Source of the DNA: Atherinomorus stipes | Lineage: Eukaryota > Chordata > Actinopteri > Atheriniformes > Atherinidae | Direction: 5' to 3' | Length of the DNA stretch: 64,000 nucleotides | Assembly: GCA_023101725.1 (NCBI GenBank) | Contig: JALJCO010013407.1 | Span: forward strand, 156,319-220,318 | Shown: positions 11,329 to 25,143 of the stretch, piece after piece | Layout: every line of letters begins with the position of its first letter | Position numbering within the stretch: the stretch's first letter is position 1 | Notes under the pieces: generated by a model | Seen by the model: the letters and a program-made list of their open reading frames with translations, nothing else | Told to the model about the DNA's origin: nothing | The model's database searches: none | Made by a program: the position numbers and the translations under genes

Positions 11329-11670
11329 TTTTTACTGAATTTTTTTTATCGCAACATGATGTCTAGTTTTTGAGGATTTTTTTGGTCTACTAAACTTCGT
11401 CAGGCAGGTCCTATTTAAGTGATTTCTTGATTGAGAACAGGTGTGGCAGCCAACCTTGGTGTGGCAAGAGAAATTGAACTCTGCTTTCCAAAGATGTGAT
11501 TAACCACAGTTAATTTATGTTTTAACAAAGGGGACAATCACTTTTTCACACAGGACCATGGAGGTTTGGATCCCCCCTCACTAATAAAATTCTTCATTCA
11601 AAAACTGCATTTTCTGTTTACTTGTGTTATCTTTGACTCACATTAAAATTTGTTTGATGATCTGAAGCAT

Positions 11671-11882
11671 TTAACTCATTCACTGCCATTGACTTCTATA
11701 GCCGTAGACAGCAGGGAACAAAAGTATTGTAATTTTTACCAGTTGTCGCCAGATTTTCGCCAGATTGTGTTCATGTCAATAGCTCTACTAGAAATATATT
11801 TTTGGAGAAAAATGTTGACATGTTCAATACTTCCCCCCCCGCTGAAAACGGCTATAGACGTCAATGGCAGTGAATGAGTTAA
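11671..11882. mobile_element. piggyBac-type MITE nested in the Tc1 right end
   Basis: Perfect TTAA duplications lie at 11671-11674 and 11879-11882. Inside them the termini CTCATTCACTGCCATTGAC and GTCAATGGCAGTGAATGAG are perfect 19-bp inverted repeats. The similarity continues as CTATAGCCGT against ACGGCTATAG. Removing the element and one TTAA joins GAAGCAT-TTAA-GTGTGAC, which restores the usual sequence of this Tc1 family at that point. It is therefore a clean insertion younger than the Tc1 copy. There is no coding capacity. Confidence 0.9.
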
Positions 11883-11945
11883 GTGTGACAAACATGCAAA
11901 AAAGTAAGAAATTAGGAAGGGGGCAAAAAGTTTTTCACACAGCTG

Positions 11946-12046
11946 TATGTGTGTGTATATATACATATATATATATATATACATACATATACATATACAC
12001 ATACACACATCTCTATCGATCGATATAGATATAGATATATATACAC
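11946..12046. repeat. AT/GT microsatellite cluster
   Basis: Alternating TGTGTG, (TA)n and (CA)-like runs, with ATCGATCGATATAGATATAGA near 12012-12035, directly abut the right end of the Tc1 element. Confidence 0.8.
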
Positions 12047-12059
12047 ACTTTTTTTTTTT

Positions 12060-15000
12060 TTCTCCAGTGGGTTTGATGTCTTCAGCTTCCAGGTTACCTA
12101 AATGCATCACTGGCTGGACATGTTACTTTTATCACGCATCATCACATGAATACATGCTTTCCTAATAAAATCACAGCCTGTTTCAGTTCCAAATGTTACA
12201 TATTTTAGCTTTCAAGTCAACCACTGCAACTTTTTTTTCTCCTGGAACAAGGTCCTTTTTTCACCGGATGACTTCTTGTGAGTGCATGTGTGACTGTGTA
12301 TGGATTTATAGTCACAGATATACAGCTTGTCAGCTTCAGACCATGCCAACATGCAATGGCTGAAGAGCCAGGGGGGCCTGCATGATTCACAGCACCCATA
12401 TCCTGACAGCACAACACAGCAGAGTTCTTTGAAACATAAAGGAAAATACATTAACTCCACCCTGGTTGCCTCACATGTCACTCTTTCATTTGGAAAATGG
12501 AAAAAAAAGAAAAGTCTTGCATATCATAACAAGGGAAACTTCCATTATTTTCTTTCCTCTGTGATGCTAAACATATGCCAGACTGTCACAGATCAGGACG
12601 CAGGACTTCATAGAGAAGGGAGGAAAAAAAAAAAAAAAAAGTCAAATGTGATTTATGTTGCAACCTTTGAAGATACCTGATGAGAGTCCAGTGCAGTCTA
12701 ATAATAGAGCCGGGTTGGCGGTAAATGGGCGGTATTGACAGTAATAACTAGGACACCCAGTGCCACGCTCTGCTGTATGTTTATACTGTATTTCTTCCCA
12801 GAATAATAAACATTCATGTGGGGTAGATGGTGGGTGTTTTCAGAGTTCTGTGGCTTTGGAAAGATTCATGTCAACAAGGATTATATAGGGACTCACTCCA
12901 TAGGCGGTGTACTAAATTATCAATATCTGCAGCCGTGAGTGGAGCTTTGCTACAGCTTTACACCAAGACCGGCTGTTACTGGTTTGCAGTATTGACACTT
13001 GCATGTTTTAATGAGAAATCAAGTAGATGTAGTTTGACAGAGAAATAAGCAGCATGAATTTCAGCTAAGCAGCAGATATCAGCACCTGGTGTTGCAGCAA
13101 AAGATGAGGCATGTTTCACCGGATTGCAAGATGACCAATATTTATCTTCCCAAACGCTCTGAGTCAGTGTAATGACACAGTAGAGCTTTTTTACCCATAT
13201 TCTCAACGCAGCCTTGTGGTGCAAGTATTCAACACCTGCCAAGGCAGAGTTTTCCATAAGCTTAATTTATTCTTATAAAATGGCAGGATGCTGGTTCTCT
13301 GGTTTTGGCTTGTCTAAAACAGTTTTATTATGTTTTCATTTCCTGTTTGAAGGTAAATCTGTTGGCCATATCTTGATCTACAAGGTAAAAATTGAAAATG
13401 GAAAAAAAAAACCCCAAAAAAACAAAGCAAGAAATTAAAACTTTTACGTTAGTAAACTATTGACCCTTATAAAAGCTATGATAACGCAATAAAACACACT
13501 GATGCAATGTGTGCATTTCTTTGGGTTTGACACTTCTCATATGTTGTATCGGTAATAATAAGTCAAGATGGCATTTGCATGCTGTCCATACTTCAAGCTT
13601 TTTCTGTCTATGTTACAAGCAGTGCACCAAAAGGTGGGACAGGAAAACGTAACATTATTAATCTACTGATTCGTGTCTGCAGAAGTGGTTTTAGCTTGTG
13701 TTTGTTTTTGTGCTAGCATAGCTCCATACAAGACTGAGTTATTGCATTTAGATTAAATAGCTATTGCCGCATCTCATTAAAAAGACAACAAATTCCATAT
13801 TGGGGGTAGGATAGGATGGGGAGCAGAACCACACATATCCATCATGGTTAATTTAGGAAAATACAATGCCTTGCATTAAAACAGACACTGTTTTCCTGAA
13901 TTACTGGTTCGAGTTAGAGTCGCCCCCTTGCACAAAACATATAAAGTGTTGGAACAAATCAGACAGTGATGGATTGATGCCCCCAAGGTTTTATGTTTTT
14001 ACATGACTATTAATGGTTCACTTTCTTCTGCAGGACAGAGATGGGTGGTGAAAATCCTGAAGTGATGCCGGAACAGGCATCTGTTATCAGGAACAACAGG
14101 ACTCCTCTCTGCCCGGCACCGCTCGACGATGACACATTTTCCCTTTTTATAACCAGGTCAATTAACCCTTTTGCCCTGAAAGCAAAGAAACAAATCCAAT
14201 AACATTGCATGCAGTCGATAAAAAGTTAATGCAGTTTGACATATGTTTAACAACAAGACTAGCTTACAGCTCAACCATATCATTTGCCCATAATCAATAA
14301 AGGCTTACAGAAAAAACATTGATGGCTGCAGAGAGAACACTGAGCTGAATAGTGAATAGGAAGTGAACTGATTGCTCATGTGATGCAAATTTTGAAGCAG
14401 TCCTCCTCTTTCAGCTTGTGTGTTACACACACCATCCTGTTTTGCTCAGGTCAAAAGAATGAAGGATAAATATGATTAAAATGATAAATATAAAGGGGCA
14501 ATAAAAATACTGATGCATCTGCAGCTACATGATTAAAGCTAGATTAGTTGGTGTGTGTTATGAGGAATTAATGTGCAGCTAGTCACAATATAAGATTAAT
14601 TCAAAGTTAAATAAATGCACATGGTTCACGTATATAAGTTCAGATTCAGACATCTCCCCACTAAAAGTCCAGATTTAAATTCAGATGTTCAATATAAGCA
14701 TGAAATGAAGACATATTCAGTCTGCTGACAGCGGTCCTCATCCACCATCTTCACTCAATCAACCATCCATACATTCTAATATTCATGCAGGGGATATTAA
14801 ATGAAATTGCGCCCTGCTCCACTCACACATGCACACACACTTCCCTCACTTCCTTTTTCATTAGCAGAGTCAGCAGAGCAGAACAAGTGGGCTCTCTTCG
14901 ACAAGCGCTATGCTAACCGGAGCAACAGTCTGACATTTTCAGTGTGACGGCACGGGATCTCCAACTTGACCTACACACCATTCTCTCACGCACGCACACG

Positions 15001-16150
15001 CTCATATCGACACGTGCGCTGTGCTTTTCACGTTGACGAACAGTGGCAGCTCTGTGAGACCAGAAGAAGAGTCGGAGAAGCCCAGCAGGGCTCTGGCATG
15101 GCTGAAATAACAGTAACACAACACAACGTTTGGGCAAAAACAACAACAAACATTACACTGTCTGTCTGTACACATTCAACACAAATTTGTCTCAGGGGAA
15201 CGAGCCGAGCCGGCTGGGAGGAGGAGAAAAGCCTGTTTGCTTGTGGAACATGAAACCAGACTGAAACAAGCCAGATAACACAATATAGAGTCAGCTGATA
15301 GGAAGGAGGCAAATGAGTCTGTCCGGGTCCTGCTGTGTGTGTGTTTGTGTGCTGGTGTGACTCTAGCTGTGGCACGTGTGAGCACGTCAATGTGTGTACA
15401 CATGAGATCTGAATGGGTCTTTGGGTCAGTGCGAGGCAGGGAAGGTTATCCTGTCATTATCCTGTTACATGCCACCTACACGACTCATCCCGGAGAGCCG
15501 GGTTCTGCCTGTCCAGTACGCATGCAACATCAAAACACAAACACAAAAACACACACATCCATAATAACATGTCATTTAATTGCAGTTTCAGTCTGGAAAG
15601 CTGAAGGAAAATTTCTCCTGTTCTCTTAATTCTTTAAATAAGGAAACATAAGTGCTTCAATGAAGTCTGCCTGTGTTACAGTGGGACTTCTGTAAACTCA
15701 CAGGACAATAGTACTTGTTCGTATGTTCATTCTACTTAAAGTATGGGTGAAATGAAGGAGTTTTGCTGCAGATAATGCCTTATATAGAGGCTGTCCCATC
15801 TCTCCCATCATATGGATGTACGCAGAAGTGCGACTCAACATGATATCTTCCGAAGAAGTCAAAGTGATATTGAAATTTCACCGGTGAGTAAATGCACGTA
15901 TAAACTACTAGAAATAAGGTCCAGGTTTAAAAAAAAAGAAAGCTATCTTTTAAAGAGATTAAAAAATTTGGTTATATTTTCTTTAAATACCATCAGTAAC
16001 ACCAACCTCCAAATACCAGCATCCTTGTCTCTGTATGTATATTGATGACATTTTACAAATCTGGATGATACAGTATGTCTAGTCTGTTTTTATGTCTTTG
16101 CCCCATCAATACAAGCAAGTATTACACAAACAACAAAGTTGACTTTGTGA
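12060..16150. other. No gene recognised
   Basis: Mixed sequence with several A-runs (12624-12640, 13401-13423) and CA/GT-rich patches (14826-14840, 15335-15352, 15535-15555). Open frames are short and lack motifs. The ends of known fish elements were not found. Confidence 0.45.
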
Positions 16151-16154
16151 GTGT

Positions 16155-16940
16155 AAAGGAATAGTACACCCACAGAATGATGTGCGTTAATTTTCTAATC
16201 ACCCTCATGCTGAGCAAGACTGTGGAACACTTTTTTAATATCTCAAATGCAGCCGGAGATCAGACAGGTTTTCGTTTTCCCCCAACTTTAATATATATAT
16301 AATGGAGTTCACCAGCGACTGATCCAAAAGGGTCCATAAAAGTCCACAAAAACTTGGCAATATTCCTCCTTACTGCTCGTCCAATGTAATCCAAGTGTTC
16401 TGAGTGGGTAGCGTCCAGAATTTACTCGAAGCATCATTTAGTATATTTCTAAAGCTTAAACAGTAGTACATCTAGCTGCTGCGAAGCGCGCTCCTGCGAG
16501 TTCACGACACTACGGAAGCAGCAGCTGACGAGATCGCGTGTTCTCTTTTTCTTTCTTTCTTTGTTTTAAATCAATAGCCAACCCCTCCTGTGTTTGTCCC
16601 GGTTTGTCTGCAGCTCGTTCACTCTTAGCACAATGTAAACAGTGAATTTCTTATTCTGCAATGTAGTACTGTTTAGGCTATGAAAATATAATAAATGATG
16701 TCGTTTCAAGTAAATGATGGATTTGTCCATTCAGAGACACCATAGCGAAAATGGTGGCACAAATATGGCAGCCTCCATGTATGTGGATTCCCAGCAAGTA
16801 GATATAAATGCTCATTCCAAGAAAATAAACATATAACAGTTATGCTGGTGAAGCGATTAGACATCAATAGAAACAGTTTTGAATTATATATTACATTTTC
16901 TGCCTTTGACCTTTAATTTTGTTCCACACTGTACCTTTAA
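16155..16940. mobile_element. Two abutting MITE fragments
   Basis: The left part starts TGTAAAGGAATAGTACACCC and continues with CACCCTCATGCTGAGCAAG, the 5' part of a widespread teleost MITE whose ends read AAAGGAATAGTTCACCC. The right part ends GTTCCACACTGTACCTTTAA at 16940, a terminus of the TTAAAGGTACAGTGTG class, here in opposite orientation. It also contains CCATAGCGAAAATGGTGGC and GGCAGCCTCCATG, which I associate with that class. A TTTC repeat separates them near 16546-16562. Neither piece is complete. Confidence 0.5.
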
Positions 16941-19581
16941 GACTTTTGACAGGTACTTTACAGTAGTGTTTGTTTTAAACCCAAATCAAATCTAAGCCAA
17001 CACAAAAACAGTTGATCCAATTTTAAACCTAAAAACAAGACTTGTTTCTCACAAAATGTTCTTACTATCCAACAAAATACTCATAAAAATACACGAGCAA
17101 TCATGCACACCTAAGAGATCTCTGCACCATGCACTAAATAACAAGACCCGGGTCGGGTGACAAAAAGGTGAAATGCAAAAAAACTCCAATGAAAAACACA
17201 CAAGTGTTGCAAACACACATGCACTCAGACAGAGACGGTGAAAGTGAGACAGAGGAGACAGCAGCACCCAAACAACAGTCTCCCTTTGGTTAACTGGGGT
17301 GACAGATAAGGAAACCAGACAGAGGCTACCCCAGCCACAGCTCCGAGGTATGCGAGTGTCTGAGCTTATGAGGAGGCAAGCTTACAGTGACCTAAAGACC
17401 TACTTCATACCTCAAAATTAGCTTTCTGCCAAGTGATGGAGAGAGAAAAAGCAGAGATGCATATTGATTCAGTCTGCTTAATGAAGCAGTACTAATTAGG
17501 CTTTTATAGCTCATTCAAGGTCTGTTAACTAGAGGTAGAATTACAAGCGAGCACATGTTTTTTTTCTTGTTTTCGTCTGAAACTAATTACACAATAGCTA
17601 CAACTTCTAAGAATCCCCAATCTAACATCATTATTTTCCAATATTAACCACTGCTTCCGCAGACTTTGTACTCACAGACAGTGGTAAATATTTCATAAAT
17701 GGTTGAGGGTGAAATAAAGGACAACAAATGTCTGAGAGCATAAATCAGGGATTCAAACCGTGCTGATGGCACAAATTTTATAATGTCCACAAGTCAACAT
17801 TAGCTTATCTGACCTCCTTTGTGCCTTCCAGTGTGCAGACAGAGTCTTGCTGAGAAGATGTTGTTTGGCCTAAATATCCCAAAAAATACAAAATCCCACC
17901 CAGAAGCAAGTGACATTCAAATGCATCAGCCTCTGTTCCTTAGTGGAATGATCAATATGGGCGTGATTAAAACGGCACCACTTATCAGGGCTGCAATAAA
18001 GCAACACATGTAATGTCACCCGCAGGCTTAAATTGTAATTAGCGCAAACTGCTGGGACACAAAACCACTTATTGTATTTTTTTAACCTTCAGTGACAAAG
18101 TACAACAGAGGAGGGAGAGAGATGAGGGCAAAGAAAGAAAGTTGGACCCCAGAGGTTAAAAAAAAAAAGGAGTGGGGAGGGTCTATCGAGCACCTGCACT
18201 GGCTTAATAATTAATAAAGAATGTATGATGTCTTTTTTATTGAGCACATTTCAATAAGTTTTGGGGGCATAATTTAGCCAGAAAACAAGGACCAACATGT
18301 TTGATGCTGAATTAAAAGCAGCAACAAGCTAACATGTTGTCCGTCACCTTCATTTCAAAGGAAAATTACTTTTGTTTTAACAATTTAATAGTAATAGTAG
18401 TAAAGTAATATAACCTATAAACAAACTAAACATACATTTTTGTTTGTTTCCTTTCCACCAGATAAACAGAGTGCTTGTTTAGAGAAACCGTATTTCTTCA
18501 TGAGCTCCGTGTCCACACGAGAATACAGAGCTCATTATGAAGTCCATACGTGCACCGAGCCATATCCAACGGATCTTTCTAAAGCACATATGCTCAAGTA
18601 ACGGCTCGTTAGAGTCATGGTTTGGATGCAGGAATAGAAATTTGCAGTGAAAGAATAAAGCTCATGGCCATCTTACCCCAAAATCAGGCTTCCAAAACTG
18701 CTGAAGCATGCAGCCACAAAGCATCTGAACTGCCTGACAAACTACACACGACGCATAAAATATAAAACCAGGGACAGTGACATGCAAATGTTTCCCCCGT
18801 CAAAATCCCTGTCACCGTTAATATAAAGTTAAAAAATGTCCTGATTTGAAAAGGCATAAAGTGAATAATAACTCTCTAATATGTTACAGTAAAGACTTTT
18901 TTTTTTCTGTTTCAGTCTTTAAAGGTTTCAAAATATCTGGAATCTTACATACATGTAATAAAGGAGGTATGGAAAACGAAGGGAAAAGATGAGTGGTTAA
19001 TTTCAATACACTAAACCGGAAGGGGGTCTTGTTTATTATCTACATGTATATATGAAGACTTGTGTAAACTTGTGTGTATCTGCTCTTATTTGGGAATTCC
19101 TCTCCAATCTTCCCATAAAACTCTCGTAGTTCTGAAAGAATTTCAGGTCGTCTTTCATATTTTAGGAGGTCAATTCACACGTCTGTTCAATGTAGACTGT
19201 GAGGATCATGGTGCAACACTGAGCTTGTGCTCCTCTGACTGATCCAGTTTAAAATTTCAGGCAGCTTGGAATCACAATTCTATCTGCTCCTCAAATGGTA
19301 CCTGAATGGTGGCCAGTCTGGTCACGATGTGTCTTTGTATCTTCACATTTTCTTAAAGCTTTTCCTTCTTTTAAAACTGATTTTTAAAACTTGTTCTACA
19401 GTTGATACTTCTTGCACCTTCATAATCTATCATTATGAGTTACCATGCCAACAAGTAAGCTCTTTGCAGCTTCCCAAAGTCCAAATAGAAAATAAGAAAT
19501 AAGACTTGCAATCCACCCCAGCTGAAGAGGTGATATTTTGGAGGCACGAGCAAAATGAAGAGAAAGTTGGAGGCCTTTCCC
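16941..19581. other. No gene; one candidate conserved-type stretch
   Basis: No transposon ends were seen. The segment 17450-17540 (ATATTGATTCAGTCTGC, AGCAGTACTAATTAGGC) and the segment 18020-18060 (AAATTGTAATTAGCGC) contain homeodomain-type TAATTA cores in non-repetitive context. Such stretches are common in conserved non-coding DNA but prove nothing by themselves. Confidence 0.3.
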
Positions 19582-19589
19582 TTGATTAT

Positions 19590-20468
19590 TAGGGGTGTCA
19601 CGATTTCGATCTTTAATTGAAATTAATCAAATTACATGGATTACATCGATCATCGAAGCGAAAGGGAGGATCAATGGCACCAGTATAAACGTTGTACTGT
19701 TGCTACCTTTTTCATGGTACCGACGGTACCAGACGTAGTACTGGTGTCCATCTGCCAAGCGAAACAGTTCAGTGATAAGAGTGCAGCAGAAGCAGCTGCT
19801 CCGTCGAAAAAAAAGCAACAACCAGCAATATATGGAAGTGTTTCCTTTACATTCATTTAGGAGCGACAGGTCGCCATTCATAAATCCCGCGTGCGCTGCC
19901 TTTACAAGCCTCAGCTGTGCAGAGCGTGTCCAATATCCCTGCATCTCGCCTGTTGTAAGCACGTGAGCTATGGACGTCGAACGGTGCGCATGGGCCTAAT
20001 GTGAATCTGCCATAAGGCTTTGAAGATAACTTTATAAGTAGTATTCACCATCATGTCTGTGAATTAATACCATATAACCTAAAACTGCTTCACTCCAAGT
20101 GGGTGTGCTGCAGTGTGTGCCGTTTTGTCCTATAATTTCTCCTTGTGTCTTATGAAACGTTCATTATTCATATAAATATGTTTAGATCTCTGTCTGCTGG
20201 CATTTTCAATGCTAACGAAAAGCACTGAGAACAATGATGTTTCTTTCAAACAGTTGAAGGCTTCATGCCATTATAGAACTATTTTATTATTTTTAATTAT
20301 TTTTTTGTGTTTGTTGAAAAATTTCATGAATAAATCAATGATCATAAACTAGACTGGTCTAATAATAGGCCTTCTGCTGTCAGGAAAAAAAAAAAAAGAG
20401 AATCTAATCATGACCCTAAAACCGAAAATGAAATCAAATCGTGGATTTGGAGAATTGTGACAACCCTA
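19590..20468. mobile_element. hAT element, non-autonomous, perfect 8-bp TSD
   Basis: The element starts TAGGGGTGTCACGATTTCGA and ends GAATTGTGACAACCCTA. The perfect duplication TTGATTAT flanks it at 19582-19589 and 20469-20476. Inside, near 19780-19850, a plus-strand frame includes SAAEAAAPSKKKQQPAIYGS, faintly like the linker following a BED zinc finger in ZBED-type hAT transposases. The catalytic regions are absent. An A-run lies at 20385-20396. Confidence 0.88.
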
Positions 20469-20476
20469 TTGATTAT

Positions 20477-23400
20477 CACTGGTAGTGGGAGATTGCCAAC
20501 AAATAAAATGGACTAGATTGGAATGCTTACGAGGCCAAAGCTGGTATTTTGGGAATGTAGTATTCAAGTGTTATATTGAGACATGGCTGCAGGAATATAT
20601 TCCAAATTCCAACACCTGTGTTTATGGTTCTTAGACAATACAGGCTGACAGACCAGACAGCAATGTTGAACTGTCAGCAGTCTGTTCATGGGGAGTTCAT
20701 CTCAGAAGGCTTTGACTAAGCTGTGCCACCCTATGTAAATCTTTTTTAAAAATTCTATTTGCCTTTATTTGCTTTGCCGTTTTCCTTAGATAAGAGAAAA
20801 AAAAATTTCACATACAGTATCTACTATTTCTCTTTTTCTCCTCATATTGCAACAAAATAATTGTCCTTCCCAGATTAATGCACCATTACTCAATTAAATT
20901 AAATTCTAACCACCTTGAAGCTTTGCAATTCATGCTTTTATTTGATGAAATTCAGCTTCTATTCTTCTCAAAGCATACCTCACCTTGGTCAAAAGTCTCT
21001 TAACTGTAACAGGCTTGCTGATGATGAAAGAGTCAGACAGTGGAGCGGTGCAACGCCCCAGAGTCTGATACCTGTAAATCCTCCTGAGGGTCTTTTGCTG
21101 CTATAGAGGTTTGAATGAGAATTTCGGGCATTCCTACTCTGTTTTCCTGCTTTCCTCTCACATTTTCTCTCTCTGTCAACCTCAACTTGACCTCCTAACA
21201 GCAGTTTCTTAATTACATTACAAAGTGAGGAGGCTGCTTCCTGAAATGTTTTGCCGTGTTCTTCCAAACCTCTTCTGGGCATTAATTATTTCAATTTTCA
21301 GAGCAGCAGCAGTACTTACAAAGAAGTTGTTGTAAGTAAGGAAACAAATTATAACCCAAGCTAAAGAGAGCAGAAATCATGCATTTATGGATTAGAGAGA
21401 AGAATATATGTAAGCTGGATTGACTAAACATGGTTCTGGAAACTGAGCTGGTTTATTTAACGGTTGTGTCTGAAGCAGGCATAAGAGTTCAAACTTAAAC
21501 TTTCATAATCATGGAGGAAGTGGAGCAAAAATACTTCAGCCTGACTATATTGATGGGAAAAAGACGCCTGTACACTCAATGTAAATAAGCTAACTTCTGG
21601 CAATCAGCAAGTATTGTGAAAAATAAAAAAAATAAAGCCATTCATCCTGATTTCACTGCTTCCATTCTTAACTCAAGTCAGCAATTTATCAATTTGTCTT
21701 TTAAAAGTAAATAAATGCTTAAAACCATGAAGTTGTAGATGTAAAGCTGAGGGCAGTTGCAGCTGCACAGAACACAAACTGGGTTGTTTAAAAGAGCAGA
21801 AAGCCTTTCAAATATCTGTAAAACCGCCTGTAACAGCAGCTTGGACTCATTTCAGATTCAATGGACTAATAGTCTCTCTAACAGTGTTTTATTGTCCAAA
21901 CAAACATCTTGAAATGGTTCTGCAGCACAAATTTTCATTGTCTTCTAAAATTTTGGTCTCATCACTCAGAGATACAACTATATTGAACTGCAAACACATA
22001 CAGCAGTATGTGCAGCAAATCCATTTAATACTTTAACACTCTCTGCATGATGTATAACAGAACTATACCAAGCAGAATTACACATGGATGAATGTGACCT
22101 CTGTTGCATGTCAGGTACTATTTTATTAAGCTTTCTCTTAACCTTGACATCCATCCAATCAAGTTGATGGAGAAAATTCCTTCACTACACGTGTAGCCAT
22201 GACAGTGAAGAAGAAACAACTAACTGCAAAGTGCAAACATTAATCCTTTTTACAGAGAAAACAGCCAGCATGTTGCACACAATAACATGTTTGAACCATT
22301 TCAGCATTTTTTTTTCAGTCCAATTACTAAAATACTGTAAATATGTTTAAGTTATTTAAGAAAATAGATTTCTGACAAAAAGTTTCATCACTGCTGACAT
22401 TGCTGTTCATGACATTTATGTTGCTTATATGCAACATAGCAACAGTGGGAGGCATTGATTTAAACTTCCACATAGCTGGCTGAAAACCAAACAGCACAGA
22501 AAAGGGTAGAAGGTCAGGACAGTCAATAGAGCGAGAAAAGATACCATGTGTTGTTGTGCGCATTGGGTGTGAATCACACTGTGAATAATAATAAAAAAAA
22601 GTGTGGTCTCTATTTTATGCAGACTGTAGCTGTATTTACAACCAGGCTAGAAAGAAAATGCAGGCGATGATGTGCGTGGTGTAACTGCACGGAGGCGTGC
22701 GTCAGTATTTAAGCAGATACAGTTGACGCAGAAGTTTTAAGATTCATCTCACAGCACCCACTTGCTGAGTTCAACCCTCCATCTGGCATACATATGCGAG
22801 CTTCTGTCGAGAGACCCAGCGTTTGGCAGAACGTCTCACTCAGCTGAATCTAACACCAGTTTGCTGCAGAGGAAACAACATGGGACAGTGCAACGAGCGT
22901 GCGAACCAAAAAAAAACACTTCTTACCTGAAACAAGAAGGTCAGAGCATCAAGCAGGGAGGCAGCAGGAGAGAAGGAGAAAGAAGCAGCACGTGTTAGTA
23001 ATTGGTTGATATAAAGCAGCATTTTTCCATCTTATGAAGGCAAAACTCTAAAATGTCTTTTTTACTCTATTCTCATAACAAAAGCTGTTCCATTAAAAAG
23101 GGATACTTAAAATACATTTTTACTGATTCATGACCCTATAGTTCTATTATCCCTCTAAGGCATTCAATGATTTAGGAATAAGCAGGTCATGAAACAACTG
23201 AAACACTTTTGAGGAATTTCTGATGCAGCACAGTAGCAAAGCTTTATAAACACAGATGCATAAATGTCATTGAATTAAGAAGAAAAGAGGTCAAATGGTT
23301 GTTCAAACAAAAACGAAGTCCACTGCATTAACTCTGAGCATCATTTTTGGCAGCAACGAGGCAAGCGTGAGAAACCATAGTAGTAAATAAGATGTCTTTT

Positions 23401-24890
23401 GGCTTTCAACCTGCTGAAATCTTTAGAGGGAACCACCCGTCATGTTTATGGTCTATTTTGGCCTGAGGGGAGCCAGAGCTGAAATGTGCTGCCAAGCATT
23501 GCCCACCCAGTTTAGCCCCACTTACTCACAGCTTCCATTCAATCAGTAATGCTGTTTGCACGGTGATGTAAAACCCATAAAACCTCTTATACAGCAGGGA
23601 CATTCAACTTTAAGTAAAGCACTCGCACACCTGTTTTAACACATGATCTTTTCTCACTGAGAAACAGCAAACAAGCTGCGAGATAGACACAATTTTCCAT
23701 TAAGGACTCACAAACGCAAACGGAAATTAACATCACCACAAACAACACACGAGAATCCCAATGTGAGCATACTGGTAACGCAGAGAGGAAATCAAGGCTC
23801 AAGCCTCATTTCCTTTCCTCAAGGCTTTGATGGAATCCAAAGGGTTACGAACTGAATTTTATGAAATCTTGTAAAAAGGGAAAAAAGAAAAAAACTCTAA
23901 AAGTTTGAAAGCAGATCTTTTAAATGTTCAAAGTTTAGCAGCTTGAAACGAGGAAACGCACCGACTCCAAGCCACAATGGAACAGCAATTAAAGGCTCTA
24001 ATTTGGCAGAGGTTGGCAGCAATGTTTCTAATAGACGAGCTGTACCACAAGCTGCTGTGTAACACAAAGAACAGCAGCCCAACACGCCAGAAACACTTTG
24101 CATTTTTCAGGAAACTTTTAAAGACACAAGAGACACTGTGAAAATTGGGTTTTTATCGTGTAAAGTACGCAGAAGCAGCTGGATGCAAAAAGCTGTAAAG
24201 CTGCAGTTTGCAGATAAGGTCAAAATTCTAAAAATAAAAATTGGATAAAACTAAAAAGGTCTTATAAGGTCTTATTCCATTAGTAATGTGTGGAGGGTGG
24301 AAATTTTTAATAATATTTGAATAATTTATGTTTTTCCTTCTCCAAATAAGACTGTGTGCAGTGATCTACTTGTTTTATATTTAACTTTTACATGACAGCA
24401 GACACGATAGTGACAAGGCAGGATGTTACCAGGTTACACTGTTATCAGGATTTTGTTTTTCCAAGTTTCTGCACTTGCTGACTAAACTGAAGAATAGAGG
24501 CAACAGAATTTGATATGATCAGTGCTACACAGAAACCAACAACAAATTCTCATTTAACTGCAATCCGATCAGACTTTTCTAAGTACAAGGTATTTTTATT
24601 GGTACCCGAAGGTAGATTTGTTTTGCAGTATAATAGAAGAGGCCATCCATTGTACAAAACAAAACACACTGAAACCAACAAAAGGCAACAGAAGATACAC
24701 CAACACGAACACCAGAGTGAGTACTCATCTAAGACTTGGATGTAAATAAAAACTATAAAAGAATAAAATGCTAGTTTGAAAATATAAAAAGGCCTGAACA
24801 CTATAAGTTAACCACATATAACTTGTTAACCTTTAAGATCGAGCACCAAACGAGGAGTCAAACTGTTACAAAAAACCCATGAGTACCTTA
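20477..24890. other. No gene or element recognised
   Basis: This long AT-rich stretch has only short, motif-free open frames and no inverted terminal repeats that I could find. It may be intronic or intergenic unique sequence. Confidence 0.45.
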
Positions 24891-24897
24891 AAAAAGG

Positions 24898-25143
24898 TTA
24901 CAAGTTGCCTTCAGTCTTGTTTAAAAAGGACACAGCAACAGGAACAAAGCGGTTCTTGTAGCGTGTGAACTTTGACCTTCGTACTATTCTCCCACCTGAT
25001 GGCATGAACTGGAACTGACACATGAAAGGATGGGAGTCATTATTTACGATGGAACTGGCTAATCGCTGCACCTGTCTGGTGTACAGCGACTCCAGAATGA
25101 CTGAGACTGAAAACGACTTCAGCCAGTGAAGCTGTTTCTGCAA
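24898..25143 (-). pseudogene. LINE reverse-transcriptase C-terminal fragment
   Basis: The minus-strand frame reads QVQRLASSIVNNDSHPF, then FQFMPSGGRIVRRSKFTRYK and NRFVPVAVSFLN. This pattern (DSHP...LPSGRR...R...NSF.P.A...N) is the C-terminal tail of ORF2-type proteins of Rex-like fish LINEs. The tail lies after the reverse transcriptase domain. The core is absent, and the start codon at the edge of the frame is not meaningful. Confidence 0.6.

Larger units (their letters stand above)
10449..11945 (-). mobile_element. Internally deleted Tc1-like element with long TIRs
   Basis: The two arms, 10449-10603 and 11522-11664, are long inverted repeats. Shared blocks include TCAGATCATCAAACA, AAGATAACACAAGTAAACAG and TGTGAAAAAGTGATTG. 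Beyond the right arm the element continues (GTGTGACAAACATGC..., TTTTTCACACAGC) to about 11945. The matching outer left tip is eroded or lost. A G-run of about 21 bases lies in the left arm. The transposase between the arms is minus-strand and broken. A TTAA-flanked MITE (11671-11882) has inserted in the right end. The family is abundant in teleosts. Confidence 0.85.

Noticed and set aside
11736..12110. 124-codon minus-strand frame
   Set aside because: It is made of the nested MITE and an AT microsatellite read as protein.
15000..15400. Overlapping open frames on both strands in a GC-richer stretch
   Set aside because: Mutual overlap of frames and GT/CA-rich content explain the openness. No motif was seen.
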